64,000 nucleotides of DNA from Amphiura filiformis (GCF_039555335.1 NC_092640.1:43063099-43127098), one strand, 5' to 3'; numbered from the stretch's first letter, positions 47,533 to 61,900 are shown. Made by a program: numbers and translations. The notes: a model not told the origin generated them from the sequence alone.

Positions 47533-47718
47533 CAAAACGAAAACTGAAATTCACGAGCTTCAAATTTTCAGTAACTAACAAAAGGCTAGAATAAAAGATT
47601 GGTCATACCTGGGAGACTACCACTTCAGAATAACAATGACTTATAAAAAACTATTACGGATACGGAAACAGAAACTGAAAAGATAAAACGACGGATAATC
47701 TCCATGCAAATATTGGAT
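47533..47718. other. Short spacer, nothing recognised
   Basis: AT-rich sequence between two elements. Confidence 0.3.
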
Positions 47719-47726
47719 ATTGGCAC

Positions 47727-48020
47727 CAGGGCTGTCAACTCTCACGCATTGGCCGTGAGTCTCACGCATTGGGTCACTTTCTCACGGTCTCACGCCAAGG
47801 TAGTATAATCTCACGCCTAGGTAGTAAATCTCACGCAAAAAGCTGGAAAATGAGTAAAATCTCACGCATCGTCATGAATAATTTGTTGCTCCTACCCCCC
47901 CTTTTCACATTCCCGAGCGCCGTGGCTCAAATAATCATGGTACAAAGTGAACATTGGAGTCGGCAAATCCTGGTACGCCTCTGTCTCACGCCAAGCAAGT
48001 CCAAAAAGTTGACAGCCCTG
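47727..48020. mobile_element. hAT-type MITE with perfect 8-bp target duplication
   Basis: The terminal inverted repeats are cagggctgtcaact (47727-47740) and agttgacagccctg (48007-48020). The flanks are attggcac at 47719-47726 and again at 48021-48028, a perfect 8-bp duplication. CAGGG-type ends plus 8-bp duplication define hAT elements. The left interior contains at least six copies of tctcacgc. No transposase, so non-autonomous. The intact flanks suggest a young insertion. Confidence 0.92.
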
Positions 48021-48028
48021 ATTGGCAC

Positions 48029-50951
48029 CCCCCTAAATTACAAAACGAAATCGTTCAAATTGGGCGCTTTCGATGATGACGTCAACACGGGGACACACAG
48101 TTACTTCCGGGTTTGATTGTAAACACAATGTCCATGCATTACTGTGGCGTGCATCGGGCCAATGCACGAACTCAGTCATTGCCAACTTACTTTACATGAA
48201 AAATATCTTCAATAAAATAAGAATAACATGAAGGAAACATCATGATCAAATCAAGAATGAAGTTCCTGAATAAAGTGTGTGGATTTAAAAATGGGAAAGT
48301 GCTGGCCGGGGTGATTTGGGATAGGCCAAGCCATCCACGACATGCATAGGGAATATTACAGTAAAGCACGAAGAGCGAAGATTCGCCGAAGAACCAGAAT
48401 GAAAACAGATTGCAAAAAAATAACTGCTAGTGCTACCAGTTCAGATCGTCACACCAAGTTGAGATGAACTTATCACAATGAGAAAATGAAGGAATAGAAT
48501 ATGGTACATGTACAGGATTTTTTAATTATTTCTTAACTTTACAACCGGTCATGTATGATAGGCTAACTCGTAGATGGGATGAACTGTGACTGTCTGAGTC
48601 TCAGTCGCCGAGTGTTCGGTATCCATGACTGTACTGTACTTGCAGACAAAATGACCGATTTGATATTCACATTCTGATATTTCCAACTTATTGCTACTTC
48701 ATCAGCAAAATTTATTCCTGTAGATGTTCCAAATATAAGGGAACGATTGATCAAATCTGCTGAAACACGGCGCAACTTGAACTTGTGCTACCGGAGAGAC
48801 GAAGCGAGTCGCTGTGTTTGCCCACCTTGATCGGCGCGGCTGCCTGTAATTTCTTCAGCATAAAAGCAGCAATTTACGCACCGTGTTCGGTAATCCATAA
48901 AACATGAATGTTTCACTTTTTCAGTACACTGATGGTAGTATCATTAAAAGAATCGTGACACAAGTGACAATATTTTAATTTTATTCAGATTTCAGAATTC
49001 CATCAAATAACGGTCTACTAAGCCTAAATTGTATTTATTTTATAATAAAGTATCTGTTTCTTTCAATCGTGATTGTGTGGAAAGAATGTACCGGGGGAAT
49101 GTATTACCGCAATGCGCTATAATATGAAAACCTTTTTTTTTAATTAATTTTTTGATTACTACAAGACGATATTTTTAAAAATCAGATATTTTTAAATGAA
49201 TCAAGAATAGGGAATGTCACAAACAAGTTATTTAATTTGTTATTCGATCATGTTTATTCAGTCCATGACATGAACGGTATACGGTAGCAGCAATCATTTG
49301 CGCATGGAATTGATCCCAGCGCGAAATTCAAACTCAATTACCCAGTTATACCCAGCCAGTTATGACTGATTTTGTCAAAAATTTACGGAACATTTTCGTG
49401 TTGACAATAATTCTATTATTTCTAATATATATAGAAGGAATCAGCAACTTGAAGATTCTTCTCATTTCAAGCTTTATTGTGAAAATCAGACTTGCCGGGC
49501 AGCTTGCAAAGTACAGGAAGCAAGTCTTGTTTACATGTTTCCGAGTAGGATCACGTGACTGCGAACCCTGAGCTTACGTCACGAGCATTCTCAAGGTCAA
49601 AGACGATTGATTTGGGTGCTTTTTGGGCGCCTTAAAAAAGACTAAAAATTCATTCATTTTTTTATTTTTTCAGCTTTATTGGCCATCAAAAAAATCGGGA
49701 AAAATTATTTTTAATATCCAGATATCATAAGCTTTCCATTGATATATAACTTTATTTTCAATGAGGTTCACCTTTAACTTCACAGCACACACAATAACAA
49801 TAGTATAAATCTGTGCAGTGATGTGATAAACTGGTTCTATCATGTCTATTTGGGAAATAATGTGCTTATTTAAGCATCAAGTGGCAAGTTCGCGTAAGAT
49901 GGCAGCCAAATTATTTTGATTAATTTTAGTATGCTGAATTCAATTATTTTATCTGCCAAGCTATATTGGAGCCCCGTGACCCTTAAAATCCCCTACGTGC
50001 TGATACAAAAATTAAACATACTCCAAATTCACTAAAAACATGCAAATTATTTGTCTGGGTCTAATGATCATAACAATGTAACATATAATGCGTGTAGGGC
50101 ATATAGTTACCAAGTTATGAGGCTCAACAGGTCCAAGGTCAATTTACATGTTATACAGGGATCCAAATTAAAGTTTTTTCGTAAAAATGGATGCAAACTG
50201 TTCCTCAAGTTCTAGAAATTCAGAAAGAGAATAGTTTTACTATCTGCGATGTCAAGTTCAGAAGATATATGGTAAATAAATACAAATTCCATTGAATCGG
50301 AGTCATATATATCTCTTTGCTGTATAACATGCTAGCTAGACATCATAGATAGTGCAAACTATTCTTTTTCTGAAACCTCTAAGCTAGGCGAACAATTTGC
50401 TTCAACTTTTACGAAAATTGGAGCATTTTATGACTTTTGACACATACACAACAAGCACATCGACATGTGACTTGTTTTGCCCCATAGCTTCTTAACCATA
50501 GGTCGTAGGACTACACGACTACACTACACACATTACAACATTTATGGGAGCCGTGGGGCCAAACGCGTAATTTGACATGTTTGAAAGTGTTATTGGAACA
50601 AAATAAATTTTTGCCCCTATACTACTATATCCTATGAAGTCATTTGGATGTCTTTTGGGTCACGGTCTCAAAATATTGCTTGGCAGAAAACAGATTCGAG
50701 ATCAGCATACCCAAATTAACCAAAATAAGCTGGTTGCAAACTTTTACGCAAACATGCCGCTAGGAACGCGATTTTTCCAAATAGAACCAGTCTATGAGGG
50801 GCTGTGTGCTATGATGATTTTCTTGCATGAATTGTAATTAATAGAGCTGCTAACCTAAGGCATTGTGCACTTTTTAGTAGACCCATGAGAGATAAAGTTT
50901 AAGATCCAATGTAGATTTTAAGATATGGTGCCATTTTGGATTTGATCCTTA
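48029..50951. other. Intergenic, no gene recognised
   Basis: AT-rich sequence. Short open frames on both strands (for example 48563-48775 minus, 49362-49571 plus) show no family features. Nothing repeated was found by eye. Confidence 0.4.
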
Positions 50952-51211
50952 GGTCGGTATGCACAAAGAGTTAGACCAGGTCTAAAGTTAGACCGGGTCT
51001 AAGCGGAATTTAGTTCCATCAGGAATGGTCCTTTACTATTATTTTTTTCCAATAGTAGCTAGCAAATTATAAAGATTTCAATGCAAAGTTCAAAAATAAT
51101 ACAAAATAACTTAAGCAAATATAAAGGAAAATGTCCTTTCTCCTGAGACTAAATTCCACTTAGACCAGGTCTAACTTTACACCCGGTCTAAACCTTTTGT
51201 GCATACGGACC
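50952..51211. mobile_element. PIF/Harbinger-like MITE
   Basis: Terminal inverted repeats of about 60 bp: ggtcggtatgcacaaagag at the left and cttttgtgcatacggacc at the right. Each contains the doubled word agaccaggtctaa/agaccgggtctaa. The flanks are tta and ttg, close to the 3-bp TWA-type duplication of Harbinger elements. 260 bp, no open frame. The superfamily call rests on end sequence and flank only. Confidence 0.65.
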
Positions 51212-52930
51212 TTGGTGTTTGAACTTCGTCAGAAAGGTCACGCATACTCAGATATGATTACATCAACGACGGCAACCGCTAGAGGTCATGGAAGGTCATA
51301 CAGGGGTAAAAAATGAACATGCTCCGATCTTGTAGAAAGACATACCAAATTACTCGTCTGATTACAAGCATTAATATTTATTCAGTTTGTGCTATCTACG
51401 ACCTATCGTTAAGGAGTTATACCATACCGTGAAAACCTCATGTTTGGGAAAAAATCACGTTTTTGGTTGCACAGGGGTAAAACCTAACAATGGCTCCCTG
51501 TTTGGGAGCTTAGCAGCTGTATTACAATCGTTTTGTTGAAATGCAAATTGAATAAAATTTGAAATTTTTTTGGCAATACTACAAAATTCTGGTCACTTTA
51601 AAAAGGATCAGGCTGCCGTTGAGCTATTTGAAAAATGGTCATTAGATGAGAGTTTAAACACGCTCTAGTAACTACTAGATTTAAGCATTAATTGTTAATA
51701 AATTGATCGTAAATTAGGGTGCGAAGCAATTAATTTGCGTGAAAATTACAGTTCTTAAAACTTTGATCTGACTTAGTTAAGGGCAGAGTAATGGGAGAAA
51801 ACATGGACCTTTTCGAGCTTCATTATTTCTGAATTGTATGTCCAAAGTATATAAAACTATACATTTTTGGAAAGGAAATGAGTCAAGGAATCCCATGGTG
51901 ACGTCAGATTTGCTCAAAAATCTCAAGTTTTTGAAAAAATCACAAAAATTCACTTTTTTACCCCAATTTTTTTGTGACAACTTAGAAAAAAATCCGTTTG
52001 GAGTAAAAAAAATTCAGTTAGCTTTTCATGAAGAAGAGACATGAACTTAGGGAAGGTTTTTTTATTTTTTTGAAATTGGTCTCTTTTTTCGAAATATTGA
52101 AAAAACATGTGAAAAAAGCCATGTTGTCACTCTATTAAGCTAAAAATTGCACATAATGGTGTATATTTTTTTTTAAAACAAATATTTTGAAAAAATGAAA
52201 AACCTTCCCTAGACTTTGATGTACTCTAAAGGATAGTGCAAAAAGTTTACCCTTTGCTTGCATATTTTTTTTTTTATCTTGTCACAAAAATCGCGCAATA
52301 TTGTCTAAAGTGAACTCTGAGAAATCGACGTTTTAGTAAAAAATGTCAAAATTATGCACAAAACGTCCTTAAATTTTAAAACGGTAAGACTTTCACACTT
52401 GTAAAAGCTGTATCTGGTGCATGGTCTAAATATGCATCTTTTGCACCAATGAATCTATAATCTCTGCTTTCAGTGCGCCAAAATTCAAAATAATTAAAAA
52501 ATCTAAGTGGCATTTTGACAGCAAATTTTTGCTTTGTTTACACCACATTTGCTGGCGTTAACAACATACCGAATGCGCCTTGACTGCGTTGGACATACGC
52601 GCAGAGTTGCGCCGCGTCACGCGACGCGAATCGCGCGCGTAATCATAATATTTCGCATTCGCGCATTTCTGACTCAGTATTTCCCGCCAATTTACTAAGC
52701 TGTCTTGAGCCATGTGACTTTTTAGAGTTGAAAAGAGTGAAATAAATCAAGCAAAAATACGAATAAATATTAGCAAGTTGTATTTTATCAGTTTCAAGTG
52801 AAAGAATACATCTTAGTGTTGATAAATATCAAAAAATCTCAAATTCGGTCGTGGACGAATGTGTCTTCCATTACTCTGGCCTTAACAGAGGTTGAAATGT
52901 TGACTTCAGTTTTCGTTTTGTTTTTCTGTC
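51212..52930. promoter_or_regulatory. Intergenic, with CpG-rich patch upstream of the SLC6 gene
   Basis: Most of this stretch is AT-rich without signals. Between about 52575 and 52670 the base composition changes sharply: the sequence contains gttgcgccgcgtcacgcgac and gcgaatcgcgcgcg, over a dozen CpGs in under 100 bp, then cattcgcgcatttc. It lies 290-380 bp before the first SLC6 coding exon seen. A promoter is inferred from composition and position only. Confidence 0.35.
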
Positions 52931-52933
52931 AAG

Positions 52934-55900
52934 TTCATTGCATGCTACATCACGATGGCAGAGAAGAAGCAGTATGCGAGAGAAACTTGGGGTAGCAAGA
53001 TGGAATTCATCTTATCCACAATGGGGTAATCAATAGGCCTCGGCAATGTATGGCGATTCCCCTATTTGTGCTACCAAAATGGTGGAGGTAAGTCAAAGAT
53101 TTTATACTATGAGATAAGACACTCCGTACAATTAACGTGCAAACGGCCTATACCGATGTGAGGACAGAAAATGTGACTCTCGTGCTAGTCTCGGGCGCGG
53201 GCCAGACTGCATGCGGTATGAACGACTAGTGTCAGGACCACATAATTAACTGGTTGTGTAGAAGAAGAGGTGGTCAGTTTTGGTCACCCAAATATAAAAG
53301 TGATACTCGTGCATGCTCGTTCATCAACCCTCAAACAGACCATAAATTTCATAGTTATACCTGTTTTAATAATTGACATTTTTGGTAAAAAAAGGGGGAA
53401 ATCACATAGACTGCATTTTTCAACCTAAATATCTCAGCCCACGTCACTTTTTCAGAAATGCCAGCCAGATTAAACAGAAAGATGAGACTCTAATGGTTAA
53501 TTCTAACCTGGCTGGAACCTCTGTCTAAAAATGATGGACGAAAATCTAAATTAGAGCAGATAGACTGATGTGGCCTCTGTGCAATATTATTTTAAAAAAA
53601 CGGATTCCCATCGTCGCAAATCAAAAATATTTTTAAATATTAACCAAACACCTACATTCCGCATTATATTGTGAACATCAGAGGAGCTTTCTGAGACAAA
53701 CTTTCTAACTAATGGGACCTTAGTGGGCCATTTTATCTCATATTTCAACAAAAGTTTCCTGATACTAATATCGTTGCATAATTTTTGACAAAGAATAACA
53801 AACTGAACGAAATCGTATATTGTGGCTTTAACATGGGAGATATTTCCAATATTTGGGTATGATAATAATTAGTCATTTTTTATTATTTATTGGCAGGTGC
53901 ATTTTTGATACCGTATTGTATCACCCTGGCAGTAGCAGCTATTCCGGTCATGTTTCTTGAGGTGTCTTTTGGTCAATTTACAAGTCTGGGATGCATCAGT
54001 TGTTGGAAGATTACTCCTTTGTTCAAAGGTAAGTTTCAATATGTGACCCGATCCAGTCCACTCAGACTAAAGTCATATTTTTTCAAAATGAAGTTATTAT
54101 CAGGTTTGTATGAAGTAAAAAAGTCACTTTCTATCCACTACAACAAGTTACCATAGACCGAGTGACAAACTGTAATGAGCCCAATTTATATATCGTCGTC
54201 ACCTTGGTCTGGGGCGGACATTTTAAAAATGAATTTAGAAGAGCAGCAACGACATCACTTGCATTACATTCCAGATGTTAAATCTACATCATATGTAAAA
54301 TTTGAGGAAATTTGCACGAGTCCGTTTTATTTTAGAGCCATTCGTCTATAACTGGTCTTTACATGTAGCCCTATGGAGAGAGTGCCCGTTGAGGGCGCTA
54401 TAACCCCCATTTTAGGAACAAAAATGTGATTTAAAAAAACCGGACTCGTGCGAATTTTCTAAAATTTTCAGAGTATGTAGTATGAACATGTAGAAATATA
54501 ATCAAGTAGTTGCCCTACCTGCTCTTCTCCGAAAAAATACAAAGTCCTATACCTCAATGATAATGAAACCTAGGTGCGATATCGTCCACAGACAATACAA
54601 TTGGAGCACCATTGGCCTGTTTGCCAAATATTCATCAGAACCACATACACTGCCACGAGAGGGTGATCATGTAAATGAGAATGTACACAATGACCTACCC
54701 GTGCACGGCTATAGAGGTTGTGCATGTGACGTATCATACCGTAAATATGGCGGACTACTCAAATGTATTCAACAAAAGCACGATTGCAATCTACCGCGAC
54801 AGTTCGTCTCACGCACATAACAAATGCACTACCAGGGGGATGACACTCACCTCATTTGCATGGCAAAATTACCCGTCTCCTCTGCAGCCAATTTGTTTTC
54901 GCTCCATCGAAATCAAGCTGGTCACGGAGGAGACTACCTTCCTTGTGTTTGTTCATTTGTGTATGGAGAGCCTTTCTTGGAGTCCATGACTTAGGCTACT
55001 ACGCTCTCAGCTAGAGTCCGACGCTGCATTGTACTAGAAATACCTTTTCTGTGAAATCGCTATAGAGCCAATCGGGAACACGTATTCAATTTATAAATAT
55101 AGCATTAAATTAGTATCACATAGTGGCCTCCGTGCAGTGGAAAACCTTAATTCTTTCATCAAAAAGAAATGAAAATGACCAAAAAACCGGATCCACCTGT
55201 ACGCCTATAAAATGGGCACAGAAATTTGTCTCAAATATGAATGAATTTTAAGAAACATACGGGATATGATGAACCAATGACCTGACGCCATGATAGCAGG
55301 ATCTATTAGTTGTTTTATATACAATGCATATACCGTGTTGTCATAATACCAATATTTGGCATAATATATAACGACTAATATTTAGTATTGTAAATATGCA
55401 GTTCATATGCACAAACGAACACTGATCTTTATGATATTCAGGTTGTTGTACATCTCATATAACATGTCATATAGGAGGTCATGTGTTGACCTTCTCCTAT
55501 TGTATTTGTTCATCTGTGTATGGAGAGGATTAGCGCCATTAAACGCCATTAAAACTCCATCAGTATTAGGGCGTAGTTCAGTGAACTCACCAGATTGCTA
55601 TTCCAAGTACTTTGATAAATACAGATAATATGTATTGATGGGTCGAGGCGATTGCATTGAAAACCTAATACATTATTCATAACAGTTACGTAATCAATCG
55701 ATAGTGCGGACACTTTTCATTTGCAAACCACCAAAATTCGTGATCTTTTAGCGTTGGAAAAGAAACCACGTGAATAGAGTGCCCTCTCAAGAATATCAAC
55801 TCTCTGGCACTACCATCAAATAGGTTGATGACAACATTTGATTGAATGGACTGTACTGCGCTACTGATTACGGTGAAGGGCACTGGTTCAAGTCCTTTGT

Positions 55901-58900
55901 CGACTCGATGTATGATCAATTTGCATAAAGTTGGCTCGACTGGGTGCTTTTCTACTAATAGGTTTCTTTTTTGGCTTAGTGTATTATGTTGTCTTTTTTG
56001 TTTTTGCTTAGGTGTTGGTATTGCCATGGCCCTTGTATCTGCCTACTGGGCCCTGTACTACAATATAATCATAGCCTATACTTTACACTACATGTTATCA
56101 TCATTCAGCAATCCCTTGCCATGGGTGGGTTGCAATCACACATGGAACACAGAAAACTGTTATGAGAGGCCCTCCATCTCGGAGGCTACATTCAACATAA
56201 ACACCACTGGCAATTCATCTGTGACATCCATGACAACCTCATCCATGGAGACCGAAGGAACAACAATGGCCAACCTTGTTACGTACGTTATTAATGGGAC
56301 GCTGGGAAACGAGACATTTTTGAACTCGACGATGGAACCCATGAAACGAGTTCGAGCTAGTGAAGAATATTGGCAGTAAGTATTTACCTTCCATTATCTA
56401 CTAAGAGGTCGACATTGTTGTGAAAATAATAATTTAACAAAAAGAGACTTGCCCCACGAGTGACCCAAAAATGGGGAATAAAGGGCGTTGCCAGAGGTGT
56501 TGTAAGGCAATTTTTTGCTTGAATGTTTAACTGATACCACAGACTATACCCTATATATTTTCCGACCTCATCATTCTTACTTTGGAGGAACTTCTTGAAT
56601 TTCCTGGTCAGTTGTCGGGTTGAAACTTGAATAGTATAGAAATGTTTTAAGCACGGATATTTAACTCTCCCTGCACGGATTTTTATTTTCACTGCACGAA
56701 CGTGCCATGAGGCACGTTAAAATAGCCAGGCGCGTAGCCACAGCTAGGATCAGCATGATCAGCAGGATTGATCCGACCAATAGCGTTTTTTTTAAATGAA
56801 CAAAATAAACAATAGTATTGTATCATAGGCCTAATTAGTTCTGCTCAAACCAGCTCATGCTTTATAGTTAAGGTTTTAAAAGTTAACTGTTTAGATTATA
56901 GATTCACTCATAACAAAGCAATGTTGAAGAGAAACTGATAAGCCCTCCGTCATTACCAAAGTTGTATCAAACAAAATGTTGCCGTTTATTGGCGAAGTTT
57001 AACTGTTTAAGATATAGATTCACTAATAACAATAAAACCAACGCCAGTTTTGAGGGGAAACTGATATGCCCTCCGTCATTACCGATATTGTATTAAACAA
57101 ACTGCTGTCACCATTCACACTTATAGGATGCACAAAACTATTTCCAGTTTGTTTGTACATTATTTTCTGCTTTGAACATTAATAATAAACCATGAACCAG
57201 GGACTGGCAGGGAGTCTGAACAGATAACACCTCTTGACTTTCAGCCTTATCAATAATATTTTGGTGCATATTGTGATGAACATCCCTGGTGAAAACCTTC
57301 TGTTAAGGCCGATATTAATGTTTAGGCAAGAAAATATTCCCACGACTCTAACTGACTTAGAGTAAAGTGAATTTATTTCAAATCAAGATTTTAACTTGAA
57401 TTTTATGGAATCCATGAATGCGTTCAGGTTTTGTGTGGAAATTGCTCAAAAATAATTTTAACTTTCTACTCTTTATTCCTGCTCTTAGTTGTAACGTCAC
57501 TTCAATTTTGTATGGTGCTAAATATTTTCAAGCAAAATAATTTACAGAATGGGCATTTTGAATTTGCAGGGTGGGCAAAATATTTACTGGGCACCATTAT
57601 TTAAAAGGTAATTTTACTACAAAATGGTCCATTTTAAAATGTTAAAATTAAGAATTGTAAGAATTAAAATAATAATAATAGTGTTGCTTCGATTGACCTC
57701 CCACATATCGGCATACCTTTTCCCTTTCCCCATTCTCAATGTTGGGATAGCATAATTATGATGATGATGATGAGCATATTGTGGATTCTGACGGGGTTAG
57801 GACTGGGGGACGGACAGTTATGTTCACCCCTTGTATATCCTAAACATAGACAGATATCATAATTGGAACCAGCAGCCAATAGCTGCATCTTTTAGCTCGA
57901 ATTTAAGACCTCGTTTGTTGAAATTGTTTAAGAAATAAAGATATGACTATCCAAAAACCCAAGGAAGATGCCAATGTAAAAGTTGCAGTTTGCTGCATTG
58001 CGTGCCCTATTGATTTGCACACAATGCGTTCACAAACAAGAGAACCAGCGCCGTGCTTCCATTGATTAACACGTTAAAATTAGCGTCGTGCTTTCATTGA
58101 TTAGAACACGAAAGTGCAACTTTTGATTTCGTTTCTTTATTAGGTTTTAGACCACCGTTTCTTTAATTTTCAACCGATTTCAACAAATGAGGTCTTAAAT
58201 CAGAGCTAAAGTGTACAGGTATTGGCTGCTTGTTTTAATTTTGACACATTTCTCTTTATATAGGATATACAGGGGTGAACACAACTGGTACCTTAATTTT
58301 TTACCTTACTGTATTTTTTTCAGAGGTTGTAGTGCGGTTCTTTGAATAAATCTACCATGTCTACTATATACTATTCATAATGCATGGTTTATTTATTATA
58401 CTAATATGGAAAATTCCACAGTTCATGAACTTCATGAACAATTAAAACTTAATAGACCTTGTAGTTGTTTTTTTCACTACATTAATTGTCAAATTCTGTC
58501 GCTGTAAACAATATAGACCATTTGTGTGCAAGTTATGCTTTGATGTAAGCGGCATAAGATTGGAAATTTATACAAGTGAAATATCAATTGCAACTATTTA
58601 CAATTCCTAAACAGGAATTTAGCGCAGTTACGCAACTAATTTTACTCCCTAAACAGCATTGTACCTGAGAGATACCATAAGCAGGATTTTATCTGAAAGG
58701 TACCACCCTTACAGGTTTTTGATAAAATAAATCCTTGCAGTGCATGTTTTTGTTCATAATTGTCTAATATATATGTTTGGGTGATGTCGAGCCAGGGAAA
58801 CACGCTTTTGTGAAATAGCGGAATCATTAAAATGACCCTTAAACGCACCAACTAAAAGTTTATAAACAACCCTTTTTTTAAACAGGCGTTTTTGACCCCC

Positions 58901-61900
58901 TAAACGGGATTCGCTCGATTCGCGTTCATTTTCAGAAAAGGACTCTTAATGTGTGTTTTTATGTTCACGCATGTGTACACTGTAAAACTTGAGTGCCCCC
59001 GGTATCAAAATGTTTATTCATTAGAGAATGAATTTCGAGAAAACCTTCTGATAATTACAAACACTCGCTGAGCAGCAAGACCTTCCCTCTAAGCTTTTAA
59101 TCCTATAAGCTGATTATCTATTTGTTTTCAATCATCTGAAATTACTGGAGCGTGAGCCACCCAGGCTGGTGGCTCAGCATAGTATTTTATTAACAGAAGG
59201 TTTTCTCCAAATTCGTTTCCTAATGTCATGGGTGGAAAGTTGAGCAGACGGTTATATAGCTATATTCGCGGTCGAAGTGACGTAATAATCGGATTAACTA
59301 CCATAGCAATAGGGCAAAACAATTTTTGAATGTATCGCGCTGCACTACAAGCAGGTTGTACTCATCACCTGACACCTGTGCATATCTGTACTCATATATT
59401 GAATACAATAACGCTCCTTACAAATATACTACTCTTACAGTGCGAGTGATCAGCTTGATATGGTTTAAAAATTGTTTTACCCTATTGTTATGGTAGTTAA
59501 TCCGATTATTACATCACTTCGACAGCGAATAACGGTCGAGATTCTTATATTTAACTATAGAGTAGGGTCAAAAGGTTCAAGGATGTGTGGAAGGATACAA
59601 TACGATGTTATGGGTGCACACCACCAATTAAGTGTCCCATTGAAATACACATTAAGATATCATCTTTTAAGGTGGTACTACACCCCTGATAAATTGTGTG
59701 ACTATTTTGCATTTTTCTCAAAAAATAACTACACACTGGTAAAAAAAAGTTATGTATATCATAGGTGCAAGAAATCCAATTACTTCATTGAAATATCAGT
59801 GATTCAAGACAAGTGATTCATTATATACGTTAAGAAATGAGATACATTCTAACGGTACCTCTTTTCATCATAAATAACGTACAGCTACGTACCACATGTC
59901 TTGAGTCACAGAAATTCCAGAGTAGTAACTGGACTCCTTGCCCCTGGCACATTCTCCGATAAAGTGTTCAAAAAGCCAAATCTGTGTCGCCCATAGTTTC
60001 AAGTCGTATTCAGACTTGTTTCGTCAGAAAGAAATGACTTTTATTAATATAAACTAATACTTAGGAGTTGCTTTCTAAAATATGTGGGGCTCGAGGTTGT
60101 AACATGCCTAGAAAGTATAAAACAATAAAGCTGATTATGCATATCCATTGTTTTCCTCCATGTTGCCAGCCAAGGTGCGTTCCGTATTATACAAATACAA
60201 CATGTTTTGAGGGGAAGTAGTCAAAACTACTGGTCCCGAGGTGTTGGATGATTTGACTACTTCCCGACGCGTCAGCGGAGGGACCTAGTCAAATCATCCA
60301 ACACCGAGGAACCAGTAGTTATGATTACTTCCCCGAAATTAAACATGTTGTATTTGTTTTACTATACCTCATAAATATTTTCACTATCACGGCAAAATCG
60401 TAAACAAAAGTCAAAACACACACAGTCAACGTGCCGGCCGGCATGGTAAATAAGCTTAATATTTTGCTTACCTGATTTTATTGCAGGATTTCTGTTCAAT
60501 CAATATTTACATTTTGGCCTATATTATTCAGATTTTCTTTTTAACTTTCCATAAATAACATTTTGTTTCATAAAACGTCAAATTCGCGTGTTATTATCCA
60601 TCGGTAATCTCGGCAAAATAAATGCTGCAGCTGGCGCCATTTTCACGATAAACGCATCTGCAGAATCGCCGTTGTGTAGCATAATGCTACGTCTGAAGGA
60701 ACGGTGACGCGCGGGGTCGAGACACCGTGTGGTAGTAGGGGTGCGGAAGTTTTTACTACGTTCGCGTAATTGCACAGGCGCGGGGAAGTAGTCAAAATAC
60801 CGTACTCGGACGCTAGCGTTATCAACCAATAAGATGTCTGGATTACCTAATAAATATTTATGAGGTATAGTAAAATGTGTTCCTGTTCGCTATACATACA
60901 TATTGGATTATAGGTACTTTTCATTAGCTGGTATCATGCCCTAATTATAAAGTATAAAACATCACAACGCAGGTTATTAAATTTTTCCAACAGGTCTTTG
61001 AGACTATGTCGCCAATATTGTTCACAGATACGTTACCATATTTCTAATGGATAGCAATCTGTCAAATAACTAGCTATATGAATGTTCTCATATGTGATGG
61101 ATCAAGCAGGCTCCATAGTTATATTATATATGTGGTACATAACACAATGGTTTCAACGTAAATAAAATCAGGTCTATTAATGGCAAAAAATCCTGACGTT
61201 ACGTTTATGTCGTCACAGATACGTTACCCAAATTCTACTCCCCTCGGAAAAAACGCTGTGATAAATGAAGCCAAATATCATACCAGACTTTAGTACATTG
61301 GGTGATGACTCAAGTATGAGTATTAAGTCGGTAAGTTTTTACACTTGCACGATTAAGACAAAAGTGTGAAAGGGCTTCACAGATACGTTACCACTGATAC
61401 GTTACCACCAATGCGTACAAGTAATATTGCTCAAAAATGAAGTATTGTTGAAAAATCACCCATGCATTGTTTTGTGCTCTGAAACTATTAAAGTTTACGA
61501 TTCTGAATGATTTTCATGAATTCTTCGTGGTTGGAATTTTGCAATTCCCGAGACCAAACTTGAACGCTTTATCGGAGAATGTGCGCCCTAAAATATATAT
61601 GGGAAAAATTCTAAAATAGTCACAAATTTATCAAGGGGTGTAGTACCAACGTAAATCTTGTCTAATTGTTTGTCATACTTAGTATTTTTCATGTTTATTG
61701 CCTATACAGACATAGTGTATTAGATGCTACAGATGGACTGCATGATCTTGGATACATCAGGTGGCAGCTCTTACTCTCTTTTCTTGCAGCATGGATTCTG
61801 GTGTATATTTGCATCATCAAAGGGGTCAAATCATCTGGAAAGGTTAGTAGAGGTCAAGGGTCAGACTCAGAGATAAAAAGTTTGCTAGCAAAAAAAATCC

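Noticed and set aside
54557-54989. Overlapping open frames in SLC6 intron 2 as a nested gene
   Set aside because: No start context, no family features, and no splice or termination signals that distinguish them from intron sequence.
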